Source of the DNA: Halocaridina rubra | Taxonomy: Eukaryota; Arthropoda; Malacostraca; Decapoda; Atyidae | Assembly: GCA_037179515.1 (NCBI GenBank) | Contig: JAXCGZ010002444.1 | Span: 1-22,500 of the forward strand | Direction of reading: 5' to 3' | DNA: 22,500 nt | Shown: positions 1-10,369 of the stretch, one piece after another | Numbering within the stretch: the first letter of the stretch is position 1 | How the letters are laid out: every line of letters starts with the position of its first letter | Translations under genes and position numbers: made by a program | Notes under the pieces: generated by a model | Told to the model about the DNA's origin: nothing | What the model saw: the letters and a program-made list of their open reading frames with translations, nothing else | Database searches by the model: none

Positions 1-5
1 CAGGG

Positions 6-80
6 CTAATGACAGACGTGGTTGTAGTCAAACAGTTTCAGGCTGTACTTCTGCAGTCTAATACAGTTACCATGTGAACT
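6..80 (-). CDS. Candidate terminal exon of the DUF229 gene (weak)
   Basis: A good acceptor (CTGCATTTCCATTGGCAG) precedes 80. The following frame encodes SSHGNCIRLQKYSLKLF, a few more residues with a final cysteine, and then TAG at 8-6. DUF229 proteins often end with a 'YGN-x-x-C ... LK-x-(Y/F)C-x-C' pattern, which this resembles loosely. It starts in phase 0 while exon 7 ends in phase 1, so an unseen exon would be needed between them. The opposite strand over the same bases also reads like the end of an immunoglobulin domain, so the call is uncertain. Confidence 0.3.
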   Translation of the reverse strand, partial: SSHGNCIRLQKYSLKLFDYNHVCH

Positions 81-280
81 CTGCCAATGGAAATGCAGTG
101 TCAAATATGACAGTCACCGTGTGCATTCAGGGTTAGTGAACCACACGAACTCTATATATTATCAAATATGCTTCATTCAAGTTTGAAATTGAGTATTTTT
201 TAGAAATAACATATGTTCCTGTTTATGTACAATTATTTTTTCGTTATTACTATATTTGTTATTATTGATTGTTTCTACCA

Positions 281-299
281 TTATTATTATTATTATTAC

Positions 300-343
<44 letters not shown>
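281..343. repeat. (ATT)n microsatellite
   Basis: Nearly pure trinucleotide array with one ACT interruption near 298. Confidence 0.97.
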
Positions 344-358
344 CACTAAAGACAGTAC

Positions 359-360
<2 letters not shown>

Positions 361-426
<66 letters not shown>
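361..426. repeat. (GA)n microsatellite
   Basis: Uninterrupted dinucleotide array of about 33 units. Confidence 0.97.
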
Positions 427-429
<3 letters not shown>

Positions 430-443
430 TTTTGTGTTGTTTT

Positions 444-463
444 ACGGGTCTACTATGACCCGT
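444..463. repeat. Short inverted repeat
   Basis: ACGGGTC and GACCCGT face each other around a six-base spacer (CTACTA). It is a minor hairpin just right of the (GA)n tract. The rest of 464-780 shows no exon I can defend apart from the weak candidate at 609-704. Confidence 0.5.
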
Positions 464-608
464 TCAACCTTAGGATGGAATATCTCCAACAGCAGCAGTG
501 TGTTGTTGTAGTAATTATAGTTAGATCACTGACAGCGTGTAATATTTGATTATTAATAAGCTCAGTGAAGAAATCGTTGTTATTCCATTTCCCAAACCTG
601 AACTTTAA

Positions 609-704
609 CTAATTGAGTAACATATAACAAGATATGACGCAAGTTTTGATTGAGCTATTCAAGCTGATAAGCGCTACTGTTAGCAGAGATCCCTCAACTC
701 TCAC
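609..704 (-). other. Alternative candidate for the DUF229 C-terminal coding segment (weak)
   Basis: On the minus strand this stretch reads VRVEGSLLTVALISLNSS, then a short run including TCV, and a stop near 609. The spacing recalls the 'f-x-V-x-G-x-IS(R)-x-N ... CV' block close to the end of DUF229 proteins. It has no pyrimidine-rich acceptor, and its frame does not follow directly from exon 7. It may be a degraded exon or chance. Confidence 0.2.
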
Positions 705-779
705 CCAAGTTCCAAATGGAATTTGACAATGACATTTAATTACAAAATAGAGTAAATACCACCACCACCCCTTCCATAC

Positions 780-879
780 CTGGTGTAGTTGTAAAGGTTA
801 TCACGTAGGTTTCCGTTACGGTATCGTTCTTTTTCGGCATTGTTCTTTTATTTGCAGATCCTACTCTTCCATTGAGAAC
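780..879 (-). CDS. Exon 7: DUF229 C-terminal strand segment
   Basis: The acceptor is ACGACCTTCAG before 879 and the donor is ACACCAG|GTATGG at 779. The 100-nt exon starts in phase 0 (matching exon 6) and ends in phase 1. Its 33 codons read VLNGRVGSANK, then a basic stretch, then VTETYVITFTTTP. This matches the 'Y-x-V-x-F-x-T-x-PG' strand that precedes the FEATV-like block near the DUF229 C terminus. The protein should continue for about 45 more residues; no phase-compatible exon with a good acceptor is clear between 779 and 1. Confidence 0.7.
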
Positions 880-1224
<345 letters not shown>

Positions 1225-1231
1225 TGCTCTT

Positions 1232-1271
1232 TCTCAGAGCTTACTATATTAACGGTCGATTGCATTCTGCT

Positions 1272-1309
<38 letters not shown>

Positions 1310-1350
1310 TTACTTTATTAATGCTCAATTGTGCACACTGCTTAAATCTC
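1232..1350. repeat. Imperfect tandem duplication of the exon 6 end around a (CT)n tract
   Basis: The block CAG(AG)CTTACTATATTAACG at 1235-1253 and its continuation to about 1275 match 1305-1350 (CAGCTTACTTTATTAATG onward) with scattered differences. The two copies flank the (CT)n tract 1277-1306. On the coding strand the second copy repeats the last ~12 codons of exon 6 and a GTAAGC donor at 1244-1239. Confidence 0.65.
1277..1306. repeat. (CT)n microsatellite beside the exon 6 donor
   Basis: Fifteen CT units. On the gene strand it begins eight bases after the exon 6 boundary. Confidence 0.95.
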
Positions 1351-1536
1351 AGTAGACCAGTGTTGATATCTTTGAGCGTCTCTTTCGCAGCCTCCAAAAG
1401 CTTCGGATTTGATGGATCAACTTCTCTTGTATGTTCACAGGCGCAGTAATGTTCAGGAACACCTGCATCCTCACATGTCCTGTTCGCTGGCACAAGCTTA
1501 AACAAACTCAGTCCACGTTGGGGAATGACCGGAGCG
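1314..1536 (-). CDS. Exon 6: DUF229 C-terminal cysteine region
   Basis: The acceptor is CCTATATTTCAG before 1536 and the donor is AATAAA|GTAAGC at 1313. The 223-nt exon contributes one base (AG|C, Ser) and then 74 codons, ending in phase 0. It encodes PQRGLSLFKLVPANRTCEDAG followed by PEHYCAC, the cysteine-rich block that follows the catalytic domain in DUF229 proteins, and ends FKQCAQLSINK. The donor lies 8 bases from a (CT)n tract (1277-1306). A diverged second copy of the exon end plus donor lies across that tract at about 1232-1275. Confidence 0.86.
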
Positions 1537-2232
<696 letters not shown>

Positions 2233-2238
2233 ATTTAC

Positions 2239-3149
2239 CTTTTTGCTGGGTCAGCATACGCTTGGTTAACTATGTCCAGGAGAGTTACATAAATATCAAA
2301 GTTTGATGTCAGTCTTCTGGTGTTGCTCCGGAGATTGGCTATGGCTTGTGGATATTTCTGAGTAAACCATTCTGGAAATACCATGATCACATATGGCAAC
2401 CTCTCTTCCAGCATCCCTGCGTATGTTGACCGAAAGTCACCCCATCGCAAACCATGATCGCTGATGAAGAAGAGGATTGTGTGCTCAAGATATCCCTTCT
2501 TTTTGAGTCTCTTCAGGTACTTTAAGTGGGGTTTGTCAACCACTGTGGCGCCATCGAGGTAATCGTGTGTGGCTGATGCTGTCCAGTAGAAACCAAAATA
2601 AGGCATATCTCTCAAATGTTCAGCAATTTTCAGAGAATAACTATGTATTACCTCTGAGCTAAGCTTCCCACCTTGACACAATATGCCATTGCTTCCCCCT
2701 GCACCATCATTGTGGCCTATTTGTGTTTCAGAAGCATAAAAGTATGGACGGTTATAATAATCCGTGGGCTGTTTGCAAAACCCTGCCTTTTGGTAATGAA
2801 AAACTCCCATCCAAGGCGCATCTTCGCCGAAAGCTGTGACGTAACCCTTTTTGTCAAAGTGCTTCCATATTATGGGACAATCGTCATACCTTGCTCCACC
2901 TGTTTTTGAAACACAACTTACATTGTGGTGAGTGTGTCCATGTTGTCCCATGAGCATAGCCGTCAGATTAGGATCAGTGTTGTCACCTACTTTGTTATAC
3001 CCTTGGAGATCGATGCCGCGGAGATCCTTAGTAAGGTATTTAAATGTTTGGGGCATATGCCGGCGAAGATTACCTCTTGACACAGCGTCTGTTCCCATGA
3101 TGATGACACTGAGCAAATTACGGTCATTTTCTCTATCACCTACATCTGC
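2239..3149 (-). CDS. Exon 5: catalytic-core exon of the DUF229 sulfatase-like protein
   Basis: This 911-nt exon begins after TTCACTAG at 3150 (phase 0) and ends AAAAAG|GTAAAT at 2239 (phase 2). It encodes 303 residues of the alkaline-phosphatase-superfamily fold as found in DUF229 proteins. Near the start is LLSVIIMGTDAVSR followed by RRHMPQT; about 20 residues later is DNTDPNLTAMLMGQHGH; then come YDDCPIIWKHF and AFGEDAPWMG; about two thirds along is FFISDHGLRWGDFR. By family analogy, the acidic residues of GTD and the SDHG block bind catalytic metal. That is known of the superfamily and not shown here. The usual GIDSVSR is GTDAVSR in this copy. The donor lies 9 bases from a 117-bp (GA)n tract. 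Confidence 0.9.
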
Positions 3150-3245
3150 CTAGTGAATTAAGAGGATATTGTCTATTAGTACATTTTTTTAAGATTGTGA
3201 TACCAGGACAGGTAAAAAAAAAAAATAAAAATCTGCCTTCATCGG

Positions 3246-3475
3246 ACCTGGGCACGAAATAAATATAAAGTATAGAGAAACAGAGATGGGGAGTGTTATG
3301 TGTTGTCAGATGTGAAAGGAAAATAAGAGATGTGTAACGAATATTCGAGAATATTCATTGTTGATGTAGGCATAGAAAAAGAACAGTAACTGAAGGAAGA
3401 ACTTAACATCGAACTGTCATAGACAGTCCTAATTAAGTTCAAAAGACCTTTCAACTGTAGTATCACAACGGGAGG
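3246..3475 (+). repeat. Interspersed repeat, ~230 bp, unknown class (copy 1)
   Basis: This block matches the reverse complement of 9695-9921 along its length. Shared words include TGTCAGATGT, AGATGTGTAAC, AGTAACTG/CGTAACTGGAGGAAGA, AGTCCTA and AAAAGACCTTTCAACTGTAGTATCA with small differences. It has no coding frame. It lies in intron 4; its partner lies in intron 2 in the opposite orientation. The two copies share ends, so a short non-autonomous element is likely, class unknown. Confidence 0.7.
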
Positions 3476-3583
3476 ATGCTGCCATGGGCCAACCTACTAC
3501 AGTTAATTGAATACAGACCAATATATTTATACTTAAAACAACGTTTGTATAAATTCTCATTCCAACAAATGCATCAAGTGAAG

Positions 3584-3731
<148 letters not shown>

Positions 3732-3918
3732 TTTTTTTTACCTAAATAATGGTAATGTCTTGTGACAAAAGAGCTGAAAGATAATTAAAATTATTCTCTA
3801 AAAGTAATATTTAATTTTGCCTTTTCTAACTGACTAAACAGCATAAAGAAGAAACCTAACCAAATCTAACTTAACACAACCTAACCTATTCTGAAATATA
3901 CGCGGCTCCGTAGCATAC

Positions 3919-4081
3919 CTTAAATTTTGCCCTTTTGTGTTGAACTCGAATTGGTTGTATGAAGACATGGACATTTTTGTATATATTTGTGCCATTTTGA
4001 CCTTGGTCATCACAGGTTACCAGTATGCCCTCCTCCTCTATATGAGTAACTTTTTCTTTTATTTGGATTTTCTCTGTAAAA
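3919..4081 (-). CDS. Exon 4: DUF229 pre-catalytic segment
   Basis: The acceptor ACTCTTTTGCAG ends at 4082 and the donor is TTTAAG|GTATGC at 3918. The 163-nt exon adds one base to the split codon from exon 3 and ends in phase 0. Its 54 codons include EKVTHIEEGILVTCDDQG and NIYKNVHVFIQPIRV. These match the 'V-x-C ... (I/V)Y-x-N-x-H-x-F-(I/V)-QP' pattern that precedes the catalytic core in DUF229 proteins. The (TTA)n array 4093-4238 ends about 9 bases from the acceptor, leaving only a short pyrimidine tract (CTCTTTTGCAG on the coding strand). The exon looks intact. Confidence 0.82.
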
Positions 4082-4092
4082 CTGCAAAAGAG

Positions 4093-4185
<93 letters not shown>

Positions 4186-4192
4186 GTTATTA

Positions 4193-4251
<59 letters not shown>

Positions 4252-4298
4252 GGTGGTAGTAGTAGTACTAGTAGTTGTAGTAGTAGCAGAAGTAGCAG
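4093..4298. repeat. (TTA)n array grading into AGT-like trinucleotides
   Basis: Pure TTA to about 4183, then TTG interruptions, then AGT/GTAGTAGCAG variants to 4298. It lies at the A/T-rich 3' end of the minus-strand SINE 4299-4443, so it probably grew from that element's tail. Confidence 0.95.
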
Positions 4299-4443
4299 AA
4301 TATTTTACGCCACGGACTCCTTTCTCTAGTAAGGGCTACAACAGTGCCTCCTTATGAAAAACTTTGGTTTTGGCAGGGTACAACCGCTACCCCAAGCGAA
4401 TGCCCTTTTCAACTTCAGACCTTGGCAGGTCTCGAACATACTA
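4299..4443 (-). mobile_element. tRNA-derived SINE, family 2 (copy in intron 3)
   Basis: Read on the minus strand, it starts with a tRNA-like piece containing the B-box-like GTTCGAGACC (4438-4429). A body follows with AAAGGGCATTCGCTTGGGGT, then TGCCAAAACCAAAG and GGAGTCCGTGGCGTAAAATA, and then the (TTA)n array. The same order is seen on the plus strand at 19966-20145 and 18116-18215. It is 5'-truncated before the A box. Confidence 0.75.
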
Positions 4444-4451
4444 CCATACAG

Positions 4452-5451
<1,000 letters not shown>

Positions 5452-5483
5452 CGGAGATGCCAGCTCTAACAGATATGACTTAC

Positions 5484-5665
5484 TTCCAAAGAGTATCGCA
5501 ATTCCCATTATACTGTTCTGGTTTCTGTTCAACTCTCCGGATTCCTTGAAAAGAGCAATTGACAGACGAAAATGAAGAATTTGTGTACTCTCGGATCCTC
5601 TCTTGATAAAATAAGAGGGAATAGCCCTCTTCCTCTGTTATCGGAGATTTCTTGAAGCATTTGAG
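5484..5665 (-). CDS. Exon 3: cysteine-containing N-terminal linker of the DUF229 protein
   Basis: The acceptor is ATCTTTATTCAACAG before 5665 and the donor is TTTGGAA|GTAAGT at 5483. The 182-nt exon starts in phase 0, matching exon 2, and ends in phase 2, matching exon 4 (AA|T, Asn). It is fully open for 60 codons and starts [18 protein letters not shown]; further on it contains [11 protein letters not shown] and YNGNCDTLW. Spaced cysteines with an 'RRV' block resemble the region between the IP/DP motif and the catalytic domain in DUF229 proteins. Sequons NSS and NCS suggest a glycosylated lumenal or extracellular location (inference). A (TA)n tract starts 37 bases beyond the donor. Confidence 0.72.
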
Positions 5666-5719
5666 CTGTTGAATAAAGATATTGTTGTTGTATTATGTTT
5701 ATGAAGCTTGTAGTATATG

Positions 5720-5753
5720 CAATAATAATAATAATAATGATAATAATAATGAT

Positions 5754-5807
<54 letters not shown>
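5720..5807. repeat. (AAT)n microsatellite
   Basis: AAT array with a few GAT interruptions, at the outer edge of the first inverted SINE pair. Confidence 0.95.
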
Positions 5808-5809
<2 letters not shown>

Positions 5810-6176
5810 TTAATCTCCCTTCCTTGTAAGGAATCGAACTTACGAACTCTAGGTTAGAACAATACAGGTTGGTCCACTAGACAAAAGAGGTTGTATATAA
5901 AAGAGGGAAATGAAACACTTTTATTTATGTCGCTTAGAAGGAGGGACGCCCCTGCGACTATCAATCTCCATTCAACCCCCCCTCCCCAACTCACCAGTGA
6001 CCAGAGAACACATTTAATTCTCCTCCTCAACATCCAATGCTAGCTAGATGATATAAGTATGAAATTGCGTATCTTTAAATGTCTTCATATAATCTCCCTT
6101 TAGTGTCGGGAATCGAAGCTGCGAAGTCTAGCTTAGAACAACACATCTTAGGCCACTAGACCACAGAGGTTGTATA
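5806..6176 (-). mobile_element. tRNA-derived repeat, family 1: head-body-head copy, left arm of inverted pair 1
   Basis: On the minus strand a tRNA-like head (6176-6090), a body of about 195 bp and a second head (5893-5813) follow each other. Heads contain 'GGTCTAGTGGAC' and 'GGTTCGATTCC'-like boxes and run into 'CAAGGAAGGGAGATTA'. The body carries TAGCTAGC and a 'GGGTTGGGGAGGGGG' segment. It pairs with the plus copy 6205-6590. Confidence 0.75.
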
Positions 6177-6204
6177 GAAGAGGGGGAAGTGGAACACTTT
6201 TTCC

Positions 6205-6590
6205 AGTGGACTAAGCTGAGCTGTGTAGTTCTAAGCTAGAGTTAGCAGGTTCGATTTCCGACAAGGAAGGGAGATTATTTGAAGATATTTAAGAATGCAC
6301 AATTGCATCTAGCTAGCCTTGGATGTTAAGGAGAGGACTTAAATGTATTCGCTGGCCACTTGTGGATTGGGGAGGGGGATAAAGCGGAGAATAATGGTCG
6401 GAGTATCGTCCCTACATATGAGTAACATTAGTAAATGTGTTCCAGTTCCCGCTCTTATATACAACCTCTGTGGTCTAGTGGACTAAGTTGTGATGCTCTA
6501 AGCTAAAGTTCGCAGGTTCGACCCCCTACAAGGAAGGGAAATTATTTGAAGACATCTAAAATTATGCAGTTGCATTACATTTGTTTCAAT
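6205..6590 (+). mobile_element. tRNA-derived repeat, family 1: head-body-head copy, right arm of inverted pair 1
   Basis: First head 6205-6270, body to about 6465, second head 6465-6545. The second head has a good A box (TGGTCTAGTGG, 6471-6481) and B box (GGTTCGACCCC, 6515-6525) with tRNA-like spacing. The 3' part reads TTATTTGAAGACATCTAAAA and GCATTACATTTGTTTCA, then AT-rich sequence. It cannot be a working tRNA because the acceptor stem does not pair; it is best seen as a SINE or composite repeat. Confidence 0.75.
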
Positions 6591-6664
6591 GATAATAAGG
6601 ATAATGTGCACAGTTTTATGTACCTCAATATGTGCTCATTTGAATAAGGATAAACTCTAACAAG

Positions 6665-6776
6665 TCGGAGCTGGGGAGCTAAGGCTAGAATCCTTTCCTA
6701 ACATACCATGGTGGGATCGAACCCACGTTTGTCGCTTCCCGACTGGTGTGGTCTAACAGTGAGCCATAGTAGCCTT
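6665..6776 (-). mobile_element. tRNA-derived repeat, family 3
   Basis: On the minus strand: TGGCTCACTGTTAGACCAC (A-box region), GGGAAGCGACAAACGTGGG, GGGTTCGATCCC (perfect B-box, 6724-6713), CCACCATGG, then AGCCTTAGCTCCCCAGCTCC. Related copies lie at 9045-9235 (plus), 17966-18095, 18520-18625 and 21712-21775 (minus). Confidence 0.72.
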
Positions 6777-6924
<148 letters not shown>

Positions 6925-6927
<3 letters not shown>

Positions 6928-7278
6928 CTTCAAATTATCTCCCTTCCTTGTCAGGAATCGAACTTGGGAACTCTAGACTAGAGCGCCACAGCTTAGTCCA
7001 CTAAACCAACAGAGGTTGTAAGAGAGGGAGAACTGGATCATCTACTCATGACACCCAGACGTAAGGACACCACTACGACCATTAATCTATATTCTACCCC
7101 TCTCCCCAACCCACCAGTAGCCAGCAAATACATTTAAGTCTCCTACTCAACATCCAAGGCTAGCTAGATGAAACAAATGCAATGCAATTACACATTTTCA
7201 AATGTCTTAAAATATAATAACTCCCTTGTCAGGAATCGAACCTGGGAGCACAAGATCGACTGAAGTTACTAAAGAGGG
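6925..7278 (-). mobile_element. tRNA-derived repeat, family 1: left arm of inverted pair 2
   Basis: Reverse-orientation copy: head at 6940-7020 (B box read on minus as GTTCGATTCC, with TGGTTTAGTGGACTAAGC for the A-box region), body to about 7215, and a second, truncated head to 7278. The layout matches pair 1. Confidence 0.72.
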
Positions 7279-7349
7279 AGAGCTGGATCATCTATTATGA
7301 TACCCAGATGGAGGGATGCCACTGCAATGATTTATCTCCTTATTTTACA

Positions 7350-7745
7350 ACCTTTGTTGGTCTAGTGAACTGAGCTGTTATGCTCTAGTCCAGAGTTCCC
7401 ATGTTTGATTGTGGACAAGGGAGGGAGATTATTTGAAGATATTTGAATATTAGTAATTGTATTGCATTTGTTTCATTTAGCTAGCCTTGAATATTGAAGA
7501 GAAGAATTTTGTGTTTGCTGGCCACTGGAGAGTTGGGGAGGAGGTGAAACGGAAATTAATGGTCCTGGTGGCATCCCTCTGTCTAGGTATCATCAGTAGA
7601 TGATCCAGTTCTCCCTCTATTGCAACCTCTGTTTGTTTAGTGGATTAAGCTGTGGTGCTCTAGTCTAGAGCTCCCAGGCTCGTTTCCTGACAAGGAAGGG
7701 GGATTATTTGAAGACATTTAAAAATGCATGATTGCATTGCTTTGT
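7350..7745 (+). mobile_element. tRNA-derived repeat, family 1: right arm of inverted pair 2
   Basis: First head 7350-7430 (TTGGTCTAGTGAACTGAGC), body to about 7630, second head 7632-7715, ending GCATGATTGCATTGC. Head-to-head distance is about 281 bp, which gives the unit length. The inverted arm is 6925-7278. Confidence 0.75.
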
Positions 7746-7830
7746 GTCGGTAGTTATAATCATGCATATTCTGCTCATATATGACACCCTAGTTGTGTCT
7801 AATTTTGTCTTACAAAAAAATAGCCAGTCA

Positions 7831-7868
7831 TCAAGGTCCCTTGCCTCTGCCACTCAGTGGCACCTTGA
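7831..7868. repeat. Short nested hairpin
   Basis: TCAAGGT (7831-7837) pairs with ACCTTGA (7862-7868), and inside it GCCACT (7849-7854) pairs with AGTGGC (7856-7861). It is a 38-bp two-tier inverted repeat in otherwise unannotated intron 2 sequence (7746-7954). Confidence 0.5.
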
Positions 7869-7954
7869 GGCTTTTTATAAGCCTCTAAAGAACTGATTAG
7901 ATTTTATCACTCGTGTGTTTCCTTATGCAATATAAAATATTGTAAGCATGCACC

Positions 7955-9690
7955 CAATGATTATAGAGGTATAAAAGTATAAAGAAATAAGTAAATGATT
8001 GTAACATGAAAGGTCATATGAAGGAGAAATTTGTGAGGAGAGCTAAGGAAAATCCCAAACTTTTCCACAGCTTTGTTAGAGGAGAATTAAAGGTCAATGA
8101 AAAGATGGAAATTTAGAAAGGATAGGCAAAAGTATCATACATACAGATGAATAAATCGGTGAAGAAGTGATCAAGGAGCTTCAGACATTATTCACAGTAG
8201 GGAATACCTTAAAACCCCCTCCCAGTGGTTCTTTGCAAGAGGGCTTGTATAAAAGAGCATGGTCTATTTAACCATAGAAGTATATAAAGTAAGAATGGAA
8301 TTAGATACTCGTAGAGCCATAGGATTTGATGATACATACCCAAATGCAATAAGGAAATGTGTTACACTGTTATCTATAGCACTTTGCCTCATATTTGAAT
8401 GGTATTTAGAATCTGGGGGGATTCCAAGATACTGGAAACAAGTGAGGATTGGACCTCTCTTAATAAAAATGGAGCGAAGACATAGCTCTAAACAATGGCC
8501 AATATTACAGACGAACATAACTTGCAAAGTTATGAAAAAAACATTTAGAAGGCAATTTTTTCTTGACTTGGAATCTCATAACTTTTGTCGGGGACACGAC
8601 GTGATTTCAATAAAAGAAGGTCCTATGCAAAGAAACCTCCTAGATTTGGTGATGAGGAGACTCATTTACAAGAAAGAGAGGGCTGAGAAGCTTGCAGTTT
8701 TAGAGAATTTTCATACATTTTCACAAGGGAGATTATTACGAAAGTCGCAAGCAATAGTGGCAAGCAGCGTATCCAGAGGGAAGGTTAGCTGTTAGGCTCC
8801 TTGGGGATCAGCTCAGGGCCTCATAACAGTAAATGACGAAGCCAGTATTATGGAGTATTAGGAAAACCTTAACAGTCTGCATGGTCGGTCCAGATTAGTA
8901 CTTCAGAAGGTAAAGTAATGAGTGTGAACAGAGAACATAAAGATCCATGAATAGGAATTATATTAGCAAATAAGAAACTTAAAGTTTTTAAGTACGAAAG
9001 AGATCTAGGGGACCATTATACTGGCCGATGTCTCTGAAATTAAATGTAGTTGATGGTTTTAGCACTAGACTCGGGAAGTGACCAGCCTGTGTTCGAACTC
9101 ACCGCGGGGCATTATGAAAGACATCCAACCTTAATTTCCCAGCTCCAACCTGTCTGTTTCCACTGTCATTGGATATGGGGATTAATAGTGTCAAATAAAA
9201 CGGCAAACTAACAGACGGTACATTTGGGTTATTGATAAAAGTATGTTTAACCTTCTGAGGTATGGATAAAGAAATATTTGGAAGTATTTACATAGCTTAT
9301 ATGAGGCACGAACTTGAATATGCAGCACCTCTCTGAAATTTGCTCTTGAGAAAAATCAATTACAGGCTGGGGAAAGTTTTGCAGACATGCTACATGTTGA
9401 GCGACAAATATTATCAAAACTCGTCTATGGGTAAAGGCTGAAGTCTGAATAAAAAGGGGTAGTATTATATTAAATACGTGCGTGGTTATGGTAAATCCTT
9501 ACAAGTAGTGAGAAAATAGTTACTTCTGTGTAAAGAATTATGACCAGTGATATATGCTAAGCAAGGAAATTTTTATTCAAAGCCTGTAAGGAAAGATGAA
9601 CTTATTGTCAGTTAGTAAAACACTGACCAGAAGACGGGGAGTTAAGAGAATAAACTCTTTCCCGTGGACGCATTTAGGTAAATACTTACA
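7955..9690 (+). mobile_element. Old, decayed LINE relic related to the 10.4-16.6 kb array
   Basis: The relic is collinear with copy B of the array. AAGGAAAATCCCAAACTTTTCC (about 8046) matches the linker before the RT domain. ATTCCAAGATACTGGAAACA (about 8422) matches the RT start, and GAGATCTAGGGGACCATTAT and TGAATATGCAGCACCTCT match the C-terminal region. TCTTTCCCGTGGACGCATTTAGGTAA (about 9656-9681) matches the 3' UTR and tail. Many stops and indels remove coding ability; the open stretch 8259-8795 is part of it. A family 3 SINE-like block sits inside at about 9045-9235. Confidence 0.82.
9045..9235 (+). mobile_element. tRNA-derived repeat, family 3, inserted in the old LINE
   Basis: TTTTAGCACTAGACTCGGGAAG, GTTCGAACTC (B-box-like, 9091-9100), CACCGCGGGGCAT, then TTTCCCAGCTCCAACCTGTC, GTTTCCACT and GGGGATTAATAGTGTCA. 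The end matches the reverse complement of 17966-18000 and 21712-21760. LINE sequence resumes after it at ATGGATAAAGAAATATTTGG. Confidence 0.75.
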
Positions 9691-9694
9691 AGAC

Positions 9695-9921
9695 TGCTCA
9701 CTATGATACTACAACTGAAGGTCTTTTGGACTTAAATAGGACTGGTCACGATGGATCCACGTGAAGTCTTCCTCCAGTTACGGTTCTCTTCGTATTCCTA
9801 CATTCACACTAAATATTCTGGAGTATTTGTTACACATCTCATTTTATCCCTTAACATCTGACAAGTCACTATGCTCCCCAACTCTATTGCTCTTTGCTTT
9901 ATGTTTCCTTGGTGCCCGGGT
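9695..9921 (-). repeat. Interspersed repeat, ~230 bp, unknown class (copy 2)
   Basis: Reverse complement of 3246-3475 with scattered differences. The small open frame here (9761-9976) is not conserved in the other copy. Confidence 0.7.
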
Positions 9922-10011
9922 TCTACAACGTCAACTTTCACTGTCCGTCCCAGTGTCACATTCATTGAAAAATTAATGAAGCATTCAGGGAAAATTAGTA
10001 TATAGACTTAC

Positions 10012-10127
10012 CCTCCAGGGCACCGTTAATTTATATTTCAGTAGACTAGGCATAGAAGGATCAAAATCAGGGATGGTACATCCAGGCGTTTTTATTAAAT
10101 AATGTCTTGAAAAATCATCTGTTACGG
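10012..10127 (-). CDS. Exon 2: DUF229 N-terminal C-x-IP-x-x-DP motif
   Basis: A strong acceptor (TTTCTTTATTTCTTTCAG) precedes 10127 and a consensus donor (AGG|GTAAGT) follows 10012. The 116-nt exon completes the split codon from exon 1 (G|CC, Ala) and ends in phase 0. Its 38 codons include GCTIPDFDPSMPSLLKY, which matches the 'C-x-IP-x-LDP-x-x-x-S-I' block found just after the signal anchor in DUF229 proteins. An old minus-strand LINE fragment begins only about 45 bases upstream of the acceptor (10172-10366), so insertion came close to this splice site without disrupting it. Confidence 0.72.
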
Positions 10128-10171
10128 CTGAAAGAAATAAAGAAATCCGAAAGCTGTATTCACTTTATAAA

Positions 10172-10366
10172 TTACTTAATAATACCATTCATTAAAACTA
10201 TGAATGCATCAAGCATTTTTACACTGGAAAGTACTTTCCCTACATCTCGTAAAGAAGTTTTCCTACCAAGGTTCAAACTATGGCCTAATTGCTAGAGCTA
10301 TCCATGTCAAAGTACCACTTCCTATCATGTGTCAAATCCGTTGAGGAATATGAAAGCTGTTACCTT
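10172..10366 (-). mobile_element. Decayed LINE 3' fragment, opposite orientation to copy A
   Basis: ACTTAATAATACCATTCATT at 10172 matches the minus-strand end of the LINE ORF at 4558 onward. TACATCTCGTAAAGAAGTTTTCCTACC, CTTCAAACTATGGCCTAA and TGAGGAATATGAAAGCTGTTACC continue that alignment to 10366. It stops four bases before copy A begins. Confidence 0.75.
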
Positions 10367-10369
10367 ACA

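Noticed and set aside
213..458. Open frames made of Tyr, Ile, Asn, Leu or Arg-Glu repeats (also 1060-1449, 2020-2292, 3476-3745, 4344-4601, 5309-5575, 6708-6981, 16606-16991, 17738-17968, 19800-20617, 20705-21429, 21688-22125)
   Set aside because: They are translations of microsatellites; length comes only from the repeat having no stop in that frame.
2673..3153. Plus-strand open frames 2673-2909 and 2932-3153
   Set aside because: Antisense shadows of exon 5.
6471..6530. tRNA gene
   Set aside because: A and B boxes are good, but no acceptor stem or clover-leaf can be formed, and the same heads recur inside a repeat; pseudo-tRNA of a SINE-like element.
8259..8795. 178-codon plus-strand frame
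   Set aside because: Part of the decayed LINE; it aligns with the RT N-terminal region out of its original frame over part of its length.
9761..9976. 71-codon plus-strand frame
   Set aside because: Lies in the 230-bp repeat copy 2 and is not kept in copy 1.
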